Shown here one piece after another: positions 43,470 through 50,813 of a DNA stretch of 64,000 bases; positions within the stretch are counted from its first letter, which is position 1; every line of letters begins with the position of its first letter. Position numbers and translations under genes: made by a program. Under the pieces are notes generated by a model. The model was not told the DNA's origin and ran no database searches. It saw nothing but the letters and a program-made list of their open reading frames with translations. Source of the DNA: Desulfolutivibrio sulfoxidireducens (GTDB lineage Bacteria; Desulfobacterota; Desulfovibrionia; Desulfovibrionales; Desulfovibrionaceae); the NCBI RefSeq assembly GCF_013376475.1, contig NZ_CP045508.1, positions 617,501 through 681,500 on the forward strand, given 5' to 3'.

Positions 43470-44788
43470 CCGACACCGCCGCCGAAACGGCGCCCGCCTC
43501 GCCAGGCCGGACCCCGGGGCAGGGCTATATCAGCGCCCTCCCGGAACCGGACGGCCTTCCCGGATTCCCCCGGGCCCTGTGCGTGCTCGGCTCCACCGGG
43601 TCCATCGGCACAAGCGCCCTTTCCGTGGCCGCGAAACACCCGGACCGGTTTACTGTGGCCGCCCTGGCCGGGGCCAGAAACATCGACCTTCTGGCCAGGC
43701 AGGCCGAGGCCTTCCGTCCGCCGCGTCTTGGCGTGCTCGACGCCTCGGGCGCGGACGAACTTTCCCGCCGGCTTTCCCCCGGATATCGGCCGGACATCGT
43801 GCATGGCGCGGCTGGCTACGCCGCCCTGGCCGCCGACCCCGGCTGCGACGTGGTGCTTTCGGCCATTGTGGGCGCCGCCGGGCTCGGGCCCACCCTGGCC
43901 GCGGTCCGGGCCGGGAAGGTCGTGGCCCTGGCCAACAAGGAGTCCCTGGTCCTGGCCGGGGACCTCATCCGGGCCGCCTGCCGCACGTCCGGGGCGGTGA
44001 TCCTGCCTGTGGACTCGGAGCACAACGCCCTGTTCCAGGCCCTGGGCGGACCTGGCCTGCGGGAACTCCCGGACGTGGCCAGCCTGGTGCTCACGGCCTC
44101 GGGCGGACCGTTTCGGGACAAGCCCGCCGCCTTTCTGGAAACCGTCACCCGGGCCCAGGCCTTAAGCCACCCCAACTGGTCCATGGGCCCGAAAATCAGC
44201 GTGGACTCGGCCACGCTTATGAACAAGGGCCTGGAGGTCATCGAGGCCTGCCGCCTGTTCGGCCTGCCCCCGGACCGAGTGGAGGTGGTGGTCCATCCCC
44301 AGAGCATCGTCCATTCCCTGGCCCGCTACCACGACGGCTCGCTTCTGGCCCACCTGGGGCCGCCGGACATGCGTGTGGCCATCGCCTACTGCCTGGGATA
44401 TCCCCATCGCCTTCCCCTGGGCCTTGAGCCCCTGGATCTGGTGGCCCTGGGCAGCCTGACCTTCGAGGCCCCGCGCCACGACGTCTTTCCCTGTCTGGGG
44501 CTGGCCAGGCGCGGTCTGGAGGCCGGGCCGTGGGGGCCGGTGGCGCTTAATGCGGCCAATGAGACGGCTGTGGAGCTTTTTTTGGCCGAAAGGATCGCCT
44601 TTCTGGACATCCCCCGCCTGGTGGCCGGGGCCCTTGACGCCCCCCCGGGGGTTTACGCCGGCGATCTGGATGCTATATTGGAGTGTGACCGCGCGACCCG
44701 GGAAACGGTCCGGGCGCGGGCGGCCGGTCTGTCCGGCCGGAAACGGGCCTCGTGTGGCGTTCCCGAAGCTCGGGTACGCGAATTTTGA
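43466..44788 (+). CDS. dxr: 1-deoxy-D-xylulose 5-phosphate reductoisomerase
   Basis: 440 residues, slightly long because of an N-terminal extension of about 35. The NADPH-binding motif VLGSTGSIGTSALSV, the ALANKESLVLAGDLI loop, the SEHNALFQAL metal site and HPNWSMGPKISVDSATLMNKGLEVIEA are intact. It makes 2-C-methyl-D-erythritol 4-phosphate, the committed step of the MEP isoprenoid pathway. It starts with ATG overlapping the stop of the upstream unknown gene. An AT-rich regulatory element follows before rseP. Confidence 0.97.
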   Translation: MTDTAAETAPASPGRTPGQGYISALPEPDGLPGFPRALCVLGSTGSIGTSALSVAAKHPDRFTVAALAGARNIDLLARQAEAFRPPRLGVLDASGADELSRRLSPGYRPDIVHGAAGYAALAADPGCDVVLSAIVGAAGLGPTLAAVRAGKVVALANKESLVLAGDLIRAACRTSGAVILPVDSEHNALFQALGGPGLRELPDVASLVLTASGGPFRDKPAAFLETVTRAQALSHPNWSMGPKISVDSATLMNKGLEVIEACRLFGLPPDRVEVVVHPQSIVHSLARYHDGSLLAHLGPPDMRVAIAYCLGYPHRLPLGLEPLDLVALGSLTFEAPRHDVFPCLGLARRGLEAGPWGPVALNAANETAVELFLAERIAFLDIPRLVAGALDAPPGVYAGDLDAILECDRATRETVRARAAGLSGRKRASCGVPEARVREF

Positions 44789-44798
44789 AGATAATAAT

Positions 44799-44858
44799 TT
44801 GAAATAATTATTTTTTTCTTCAAAAACACTGGCGTATTTTCAAGGGTCGCAACACGAG
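44799..44858 (+). promoter_or_regulatory. 60-bp promoter-like element before rseP, nearly repeated before tamB
   Basis: The AT-rich stretch TTGAAAT (44799-44805), seven Ts, ACTGGCGTATT and CACGAG (44853-44858) matches 13157-13098 on the minus strand at 46 of 60 positions without gaps. TTGAAA followed 17 bases later by AAAAAC could be a weak sigma-70 promoter. Outer bases TTGAAGA (44785-44791) and TCTTCAA (44817-44823) form an additional inverted repeat. It lies 35 bases upstream of the rseP start. Confidence 0.55.
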
Positions 44859-44893
44859 CCGGCCCGTCGCAACGCATAAACACAAGGAAGCGG

Positions 44894-45958
44894 ATGGAAA
44901 GCGTTTTGTCCGTGGCCCTGGTGCTCGGGGGCCTGATTTTTTTTCACGAGCTCGGCCATTTCGCGGTGGCCCGTTTGTTCGGAATCGGCGTGGTGACCTT
45001 TTCCCTGGGCTTTGGACCCAAGCTTTTCGGGTTCACCCGGGGCGCCACCCGCTACGTCCTTTCGGCCATCCCCCTGGGCGGCTACGTGCAACTGGCGGCC
45101 CAGGACCCAAACGACGAGGCCCCCGAGGGCTTCGACCCCAAGACCTTCTTCCGTCTTCGCCCGGCCTGGCAGCGCATGCTGGTGGTGGCCGCCGGCCCGG
45201 GGTTCAACTTCATCCTGGCCTGGCTCATTTTCTGGGTTCTTTTTTTCGCCCATGGCCGTCTGGAGGTTTTGCCGGTCATCGGACAGGTGCAAACGGACAG
45301 CCCGGCCGAGGCCGCCGGGATCCTGCCCGAGGACCGGGTGCTGTCCATCGACGGCCTGGAGGTCCGGCGCTGGGACGACCTGGCCGGGACCGTGCGCCAA
45401 AGCGGCGAGAAGCCCGTCACCCTGGTGATTGAAAGGGCCGGCGGGCGCGTCTCGGTGACCCTCACCCCTCGGTTGCGGGTGACGAAGAACATCTTCGGCG
45501 AGGAGGAGCGCGTCCCCCTTCTGGGCATCGTCTCGGCCGGCAAGACCGTGTCCGTGCCCCTGACCGTGGATTCCTCGGCCAAGGAGGCCCTCACGCGCAC
45601 CTGGGAAGTGGTGGTCATGACCCTTCAGGGCATGCTCAAGCTCGTGCAGCGGGCCGTGCCCCTGGACAACCTGGGCGGCCCGATCATGATCGCCCAGATG
45701 GTCAGCCAGCAGGCCGCCGAGGGCCTGGCCAACGTCCTGGCCCTGGCCGCGGTCATCAGCATCAACCTGGGCATCCTGAACCTGTTGCCCATCCCGGTCC
45801 TGGACGGCGGCCACATCCTGTTCTTCACCCTGGAGTCGGTCCTGCGCCGACCGGTGAGCCAGCGCTGGCAGCAGATCACCACCCGGGTGGGGCTGGCCTT
45901 TTTGATCGGGCTTATGGCCCTGGCCCTGTACAATGACCTGCAACGCATCTTCGTCTGA
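44894..45958 (+). CDS. rseP: RseP-family intramembrane site-2 zinc metalloprotease
   Basis: 354 residues. The zinc site HELGH is in the first membrane segment (FFHELGHFAVAR, about 17-28). The second zinc ligand sits in NLLPIPVLDGGHILFF in the C-terminal membrane region. There is one PDZ domain (VLPVIGQVQTDSPAEAAGILPEDRVLSIDGLEV) where E. coli RseP has two. It cuts transmembrane anti-sigma factors and signal peptides within the membrane. AAGGAAGCGG precedes ATG 44894. It ends inside tsaB (26 bases overlap). A single-PDZ form is the common one in Deltaproteobacteria. Confidence 0.96.
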   Translation: MESVLSVALVLGGLIFFHELGHFAVARLFGIGVVTFSLGFGPKLFGFTRGATRYVLSAIPLGGYVQLAAQDPNDEAPEGFDPKTFFRLRPAWQRMLVVAAGPGFNFILAWLIFWVLFFAHGRLEVLPVIGQVQTDSPAEAAGILPEDRVLSIDGLEVRRWDDLAGTVRQSGEKPVTLVIERAGGRVSVTLTPRLRVTKNIFGEEERVPLLGIVSAGKTVSVPLTVDSSAKEALTRTWEVVVMTLQGMLKLVQRAVPLDNLGGPIMIAQMVSQQAAEGLANVLALAAVISINLGILNLLPIPVLDGGHILFFTLESVLRRPVSQRWQQITTRVGLAFLIGLMALALYNDLQRIFV

Positions 45959-46787
45959 TCACCCGGCCGCCGGCCCCGAGGCGGGCGCGGCCGTCACGCC
46001 GGATTCCGGTCCGGTCCTGGTCGTGTGCGCCGTGGAGGAGAGGCTGGCCGTTGTCCTGGCCTCGCAGGGCCAGGTCATGGCGGCCGAGGGGGATCAGGGC
46101 CAGGGGCTGGCCATGACCTTCCTGGCCCCGGCCGTGGCCCGGGTGCTTGGCCGGGCGGGCCTGTCGCCCCAGGATCTTTCGGGGGTGGCCTGCGTGCGCG
46201 GTCCGGGGAGCTTCACCGGCATCCGGGTGGGGCTGGCGCTGTGCCGGGGGCTGTGCCTGGGGGAGGGCCTGCCCATGTCCGGCCTGGACTATCTGCCCCT
46301 GGTGGCTCGCGGCGCGGCCCTGCACGATCCGGGGGCCGGACGGGTGGCCGTCGTCGTCCATGCCCGCAAGGGTCTGGTCTATTTTCAGACGTTTGAGGTG
46401 AAGGGCCGGGAGTTGCCTGTGGCCGTGGAGTCGCCCAGGGTCCTTGCGGCCCCGCGGGCCGCGAGCCTGGCCGCGACCCTGGCGGCGGACACGGGCGGGG
46501 GGCTTTTTCGCGTGGCCGGAAGCGGGCTTCGCAACAACCGCGAGGTCTTTGCCGCATCCCTGCCACTGGAAACTCTTTTGCCCGAGGCGGCGGCCTTTCC
46601 GGGTCCGTCGGCCCTGGCCCTGGCCGCCACGGGGCCATCCCGGGAGCGCCCGGTCCCGGCCGAGCCCCTGTACCTGCGGGGCAGCGACGCCGAAAAATAC
46701 CTGCCGACCTTTGCCGGAGAGCGGGGTTTGACCCTGGAAGAGGCCCGGGCCGTGCTGGGCGCGGCCTGTTCGATCCCGCCGTCCTGA
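45933..46787 (+). CDS. tsaB: TsaB, tRNA threonylcarbamoyladenosine (t6A) complex subunit
   Basis: 284 residues, of the ASKHA fold. The signature is GVACVRGPGSFTGIRVGLALCRGLCLGEGLP (about residues 86-115), the loop that identifies TsaB. The first 25 residues are variable. TsaB pairs with TsaD, TsaE and TsaC to modify adenosine-37 of ANN-decoding tRNAs. The start at ATG 45933 lies within the last 26 bases of rseP; a downstream start near residue 27 (VLVVCAVEERLAVV) is the core beginning. It ends the cdsA-to-tsaB run, with a terminator directly behind. Confidence 0.92.
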   Translation: MTCNASSSDHPAAGPEAGAAVTPDSGPVLVVCAVEERLAVVLASQGQVMAAEGDQGQGLAMTFLAPAVARVLGRAGLSPQDLSGVACVRGPGSFTGIRVGLALCRGLCLGEGLPMSGLDYLPLVARGAALHDPGAGRVAVVVHARKGLVYFQTFEVKGRELPVAVESPRVLAAPRAASLAATLAADTGGGLFRVAGSGLRNNREVFAASLPLETLLPEAAAFPGPSALALAATGPSRERPVPAEPLYLRGSDAEKYLPTFAGERGLTLEEARAVLGAACSIPPS

Positions 46788-46813
46788 TCCCCTCGGGCCA
46801 TGTCCCCTTTTCG

Positions 46814-46843
46814 CCGCGCCGCGTGAGGGCGCGGTTTTTTTTT
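46814..46843 (+). terminator. Intrinsic terminator after tsaB
   Basis: CCGCGCC (46814-46820) and GGCGCGG (46828-46834) form a 7-bp stem with a 7-base loop, followed by nine consecutive Ts. It separates the cdsA-tsaB transcript from the flagellin promoter 10 bases downstream. Confidence 0.9.
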
Positions 46844-46852
46844 GTCCTTCGC

Positions 46853-46880
46853 TAAAGAACCCGCCTTGTTGGGTCGATAA
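46853..46880 (+). promoter_or_regulatory. Sigma-28 (FliA) promoter of flagellin
   Basis: TAAAGAAC (46853-46860), 12 bases, GTCGATAA (46873-46880): seven of eight matches to GCCGATAA in the -10 and TAAA in the -35, with 16 bases between TAAA and GTCGATAA. It lies 110 bases before the flagellin ATG and right behind the tsaB terminator. Confidence 0.8.
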
Positions 46881-46911
46881 GAATCGCAACAAAGGCGCAA
46901 CTCCGCCTCGA

Positions 46912-46985
46912 CGCCGGAAGGGTTCGGTCCCGGCGGAAATTCCCAAAACGGCAAGGAAGCCGAAACGTTCTTCACGGAGGAAAAA
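46912..46985 (+). promoter_or_regulatory. Flagellin mRNA leader with GGA-loop hairpins (CsrA-type sites)
   Basis: Two small hairpins precede the ribosome site. CGCCGG/CCGGCG (46912-46917, 46930-46935) has a loop starting AAGGG. CGGC-AAGGAA-GCCG (46949-46962) presents GGA in a six-base loop, the classical CsrA recognition shape. A further GGA is the ribosome site itself, ACGGAGGA (46974-46981). Two sites, one at the ribosome site and one upstream, is the arrangement known from flagellin mRNAs controlled by CsrA and FliW. Confidence 0.5.
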
Positions 46986-46988
46986 ACC

Positions 46989-47864
46989 ATGTCCCTGATC
47001 ATCAACCACAACTTGATGGCCCAAAACGCCACCCGCAACCTGAACACCGCCTATTCCGCCCTGGCCACGTCCACCAGCCGTCTGTCCTCGGGGCTGCGGG
47101 TCACCACCGCGGCCGACGACGCCGCCGGCCTGGCCGTGCGCGAGCTGATGCGGGCCGACATCGCCTCCCTCAACCAGGGTGTGCGCAACGCCAACGACGC
47201 CATCTCGCTCATCCAGACCGCGGACGGGGCCCTCGGCGTCATCGACGAAAAGCTCATCCGCATGAAGGAGCTGGCCGAACAGGCGGCCACCGGCACCTAC
47301 ACCTCGGACCAGCGGCTGATCATCGATTCGGAGTACCAGGCCATGGCCTCGGAAATCACCCGAATCGCCAACGCCACGGACTTCAACGGCATCTATCTCT
47401 TAAACGGCAATCTCTCGAGCGCGACCCACGACGGAAGCGGGCTCACCTCCACCGGCAAGCTCAAGGTCCACTTCGGCCCGGCCAACGAAAGCGCCGAGGA
47501 CTATTACTACATCCAGGTCGACAAGGCCACGGCCTCGGCCTTCGGCCTCGGCCTGGCCGCCGGAAACAGCATCTCCACCCAGGCCCTGGCCCAGGAGGCC
47601 CTGGACAAGATCAACGACGCCATCATCTCCAAGGACAAGATCCGGGCCAACCTGGGCGCCCTGCAAAACCGCCTGGAGAACACCATCTCCAACCTGGAGA
47701 TCCAGGCCGAGAACCTGCAGGCCGCCGAATCCCAGATCTCGGACGTGGACGTGGCCACGGAGATGACCGAGTTCGTGCGCCAGCAGATCCTGACCCAGGC
47801 CGCCGTGGCCATGCTCTCCCAGGCCAACTCCCTGCCGCAGATGGCCTTGCAGCTCATGGGCTAA
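46989..47864 (+). CDS. fliC: Flagellin
   Basis: 291 residues. The conserved N-terminal (INHNLMAQNATRNLNTAYSALATSTSRLSSGLRVTTAADDAAGLAV) and C-terminal (VATEMTEFVRQQILTQAAVAMLSQANSLPQMALQLMG) domains that form the filament core are both complete. The surface-exposed middle region is short (about 60 residues), so this is a small flagellin. GGAGG lies 8 bases before ATG 46989. It is exported by the flagellar type III system and assembled on the FliD cap. It is transcribed from a sigma-28 promoter and its leader has CsrA-like sites. fliD and fliS follow. Confidence 0.97.
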   Translation: MSLIINHNLMAQNATRNLNTAYSALATSTSRLSSGLRVTTAADDAAGLAVRELMRADIASLNQGVRNANDAISLIQTADGALGVIDEKLIRMKELAEQAATGTYTSDQRLIIDSEYQAMASEITRIANATDFNGIYLLNGNLSSATHDGSGLTSTGKLKVHFGPANESAEDYYYIQVDKATASAFGLGLAAGNSISTQALAQEALDKINDAIISKDKIRANLGALQNRLENTISNLEIQAENLQAAESQISDVDVATEMTEFVRQQILTQAAVAMLSQANSLPQMALQLMG

Positions 47865-47892
47865 CGCGCGCGGGCGGAGGCGATGTTTCCCC

Positions 47893-47919
47893 TAATGTTT
47901 TCGGGGAACGGGCCGATAA
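47893..47919 (+). promoter_or_regulatory. Sigma-28 (FliA) promoter of fliD
   Basis: TAATGTTT (47893-47900), exactly 11 bases, GCCGATAA (47912-47919): the -10 is a perfect match to the E. coli FliA consensus and the -35 matches at seven of eight positions. It lies 29 bases after the flagellin stop and about 154 bases before the fliD start. Confidence 0.85.
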
Positions 47920-47956
47920 ATAAAGAAAGACGTTCCGCACGGATTGAGCGGGACTC

Positions 47957-47996
47957 GACAAAGGGCCGGACCGCCTTGGCGGCCCGGCCCTTTGTC
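47957..47996 (+). promoter_or_regulatory. Long stem-loop in the fliC-fliD gap, downstream of the fliD promoter
   Basis: GACAAAGGGCCGG (47957-47969) pairs perfectly with CCGGCCCTTTGTC (47984-47996), with an inner CCGCC/GGCGG stem. No T-tract follows. Because it lies after the sigma-28 promoter at 47893-47919, it is part of the fliD leader as well as the 3' end of any flagellin read-through transcript. Confidence 0.65.
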
Positions 47997-48072
47997 TCCG
48001 GACAAAAGCGGCATCATGCTTGCTTGGGAAGGGAAAAAACCAGTTCGCGGAAGATTTTTCCTGGAGCAGCGT

Positions 48073-49785
48073 ATGGCAAGCAGCGTATCGACCTCGGGCG
48101 CGATCACCTTCACGGGCCTGGGCAGCGGCACCGACTTCGACTCCATCATCGAACAGTTGGTCGAGGTGGAGACGGCGACCCGCGTCACCCCTCTCGAGGA
48201 ATGGAAGGCCACCTGGGAAGAGAAGATCACCGCCTTCCAGGAGCTCAACACCCAGATGTTGGCCCTTCAGACCGCTTTGGAGGCCATCGACACCAAGGGC
48301 GAGTTCCTGATCAAGACGGCCACCAGTTCCGACACCACCGTGCTTTCGGCCACGGCCGGGGCCGATGCCCAGGCGGACAGCCATACCGTCGAGGTGAAAA
48401 GGCTGGCACAGAACGCGATCATGGTCACCGACGACGGCTATTCCTCAGCCACGGAAACCATCAACACCTCTGGCGCGGCCCGCGTTTTCGCCTACACCTA
48501 CGCGGGAGAGACCTATTCCGTGACCGTGCCCATCGGGGCCACCCTGACCGATCTTAAGAACATCATCAACACCGACGGCGACAATCCCGGGGTCAAGGCC
48601 ACCCTGGTCAACGACGGCTCCTCGTATTACCTGCAGCTTCGCGGCATGGACACGGGGGACGACGCGACCCTGGCCATTTCCGCTTCAACCACCCTGGCGG
48701 GTTTCTCGAGCGCGGACTTCAGCACGACCCAGACGAACCAGGATGCCCTGCTCAAGGTCGACGGTTGGCCCACAGGGACAACCGTGCCCGACAACTACAT
48801 CAGCCGGGACAGCAACAGCATCGACGATCTCATCGACGGGATAACCCTCAGCCTGCGCACCACGGGAACCGTCACCCTGTCCACGGAGGTGGACACCGAC
48901 GCGGTCAAGGCCAACATCGAGACCTTCGTGGAACAGGTCAACCTGGTGCGGACCATGATCAAGGACATCACCGAGGTGGATACGAGCCTTGCCTCGTCGG
49001 TCTCGACCACCTCGGACAGCACGCAGACCACGGGCGGCTCCATTCTCACCGGCAACTACGGCATCCAGCTCATCAGCAGCCGTCTCAAGGACGTCACGGC
49101 CTCCATGGGCATCGGTTTCGATTGGGACATTGACACCTACACCTCCCTGTCCTCCATCGGCATCAGCACCGACGCCGATGAGGGCTCCGCAACCCTGGGC
49201 CTCCTGGTCATCGACGACGAGGCCCTGGACGCGGCCCTGGAAAACGACATCGACAGCGTGGCCACCCTGTTTTCGGCCGACTACGAGGGATCGACCAATT
49301 CTTCGGACTTCAGCTACCAGTCCCATATCGACGGCATCACCGAGGCCGGGACCTACGAGGTGTCCTACACCGTTTCCGGAGGGGCCATCACCGCGGCCAC
49401 CATCGACGGACACCCGGTCACCATAAGCGGCAACACCATCATGGGAAATGCCGATTATCCAGAGTCCGGTCTGCTTCTGGAGATCAAAAACCTCACGAAT
49501 GGGACCTACACCGGCAACGCCTACATGAAGCAGGGCAAGACAGGCGAGATTGTCGACGTCCTGGGGGACTTGACCAACTCCACCTCCGGTCCTCTGGCGA
49601 TTCTCGAAGAGAACTACAACGAAATCATCGACATGATCGATGACAAGATCGCCTATCAGGAAGAGCGCATAACGCTCATGGAAAGCCGCCTGCGCGAAAA
49701 ATACGCCAGGCTCGAGGCCCTGCTCGGCTACTATGAGGACTTAAGCACCTCCCTGGAAAGCCAGATCGATGAGCTCGGCGAATAA
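48073..49785 (+). CDS. fliD: Flagellar hook-associated protein 2 (filament cap)
   Basis: 570 residues. The N-terminal FliD domain is typical: ITFTGLGSGTDFDSIIEQLVEVETATRVTPLEEWKATWEEKITAFQELNTQMLALQTALEAI. The C-terminal FliD domain ends in a coiled coil (IDDKIAYQEERITLMESRLREKYARLEALLGYYEDLSTSLESQ). It caps the growing filament and helps flagellin fold. ATG 48073 has GGAG 6 bases upstream; the frame extends to 47944 but that would include the leader hairpin. It has its own sigma-28 promoter. The stop overlaps the first possible fliS start. Confidence 0.95.
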   Translation: MASSVSTSGAITFTGLGSGTDFDSIIEQLVEVETATRVTPLEEWKATWEEKITAFQELNTQMLALQTALEAIDTKGEFLIKTATSSDTTVLSATAGADAQADSHTVEVKRLAQNAIMVTDDGYSSATETINTSGAARVFAYTYAGETYSVTVPIGATLTDLKNIINTDGDNPGVKATLVNDGSSYYLQLRGMDTGDDATLAISASTTLAGFSSADFSTTQTNQDALLKVDGWPTGTTVPDNYISRDSNSIDDLIDGITLSLRTTGTVTLSTEVDTDAVKANIETFVEQVNLVRTMIKDITEVDTSLASSVSTTSDSTQTTGGSILTGNYGIQLISSRLKDVTASMGIGFDWDIDTYTSLSSIGISTDADEGSATLGLLVIDDEALDAALENDIDSVATLFSADYEGSTNSSDFSYQSHIDGITEAGTYEVSYTVSGGAITAATIDGHPVTISGNTIMGNADYPESGLLLEIKNLTNGTYTGNAYMKQGKTGEIVDVLGDLTNSTSGPLAILEENYNEIIDMIDDKIAYQEERITLMESRLREKYARLEALLGYYEDLSTSLESQIDELGE

Positions 49786-49817
49786 TGGGAAAAAACGCCG
49801 TCCGGGAGAATGAACCG

Positions 49818-50660
49818 ATGCAGACCGCGGCCAAGGCCTATCTGAAGACCCAGGTGAACACCACGTCCCAGGGCGAGATCCTGATCCTTTTGTACGAGGG
49901 TGCGCTGAAATATCTGGCCCAGGCCAGGGAAAAAATTGCCGCCCGGGACTATGCCGCCAAGGGCATCCTCATCTCCCGGGTCCTGGACATCCTCACCGAA
50001 CTGCAATCGAGCCTGAACGCCCAAAAAGGCGGGGAACTCGCTGGCAACCTGCAAAAGCTCTATTTCTACTGCAGCACGCGCCTGCTCCAGGCCAACATGA
50101 AGATGGACACGGCCATCCTCGACGAGGTGGTCAGGATCCTGGCCGGACTGCGCGACGCGTTTCACGCGGCCAACGCCGAGGTGTCCGGCTCCTCGGCGGC
50201 CAACGCCGAGGGGACCGGCCATCCGTCCCGGGCGCGCGACGACATGGCCCAAACCGGCGGCCACAACGCGTCCTACGGAGTCCCGCCGCCCTTTATGACG
50301 CCTCGTCCCGCCTCGCCCGGCCAGCCGGGACCGGCCACCGCCTTCCCCGGATTCGCCAAGCGCCCCCGGCCGGCCATGCCCGCCGCCGTGTCCGCCATGC
50401 CCGCCACCGCGTCCACCATGCCCGACGCGCCCGATGGGCCGAATGCGCCGGCCGGAAAGGATGCCCCGGCCGGGACCGGGCCGCCCATCGGGAACGCCGC
50501 GCCGCGCCAGGCCCCACGGCCCGTCCCGGCCACAGCCCAAAATCCCGCGCCGGGGTCGCCTCCTCCCCCCCCGGCCGCGACCCCGGTCCAGGCCCAAAGC
50601 CCGATGCGCCGGGCCTTTGCCGCCTACGCCACGGCCAAGGACCAAAGCGCCGCGTCCTGA
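49818..50660 (+). CDS. fliS: FliS flagellar export chaperone with long proline-rich tail
   Basis: 280 residues from ATG 49818 (GGGAG 9 bases upstream). ATG 49785, overlapping the fliD stop by a base, would add 11 residues. The first 110 residues are a complete FliS: AAKAYLKTQVNTTSQGEILILLYEGALKYLAQAREKI, then a helical bundle that binds the flagellin C-terminus and prevents premature polymerisation. The remaining 170 residues are Pro/Ala/Gly-rich (repeats like PAMPAAVSAMPATASTMP), probably disordered, and unusual since FliS is normally 120-150 residues. The tail may be species-specific; its codon use matches the host. Confidence 0.9.
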   Translation: MQTAAKAYLKTQVNTTSQGEILILLYEGALKYLAQAREKIAARDYAAKGILISRVLDILTELQSSLNAQKGGELAGNLQKLYFYCSTRLLQANMKMDTAILDEVVRILAGLRDAFHAANAEVSGSSAANAEGTGHPSRARDDMAQTGGHNASYGVPPPFMTPRPASPGQPGPATAFPGFAKRPRPAMPAAVSAMPATASTMPDAPDGPNAPAGKDAPAGTGPPIGNAAPRQAPRPVPATAQNPAPGSPPPPPAATPVQAQSPMRRAFAAYATAKDQSAAS

Positions 50661-50813
50661 CCGGGCCTTTCGAAAACGTCCGCGCCTTACGCCAGCCCCG
50701 GAAAAAGGTGTCGCCCGGCCGGGGTTGCGGGTAGGATGCCTCCCGGGAACAGGCGGATGAGGCGTTGCCGGGGACTGTCCCGACACGCCCTCCCCCCCGG
50801 CGAGGCCAGGCCC

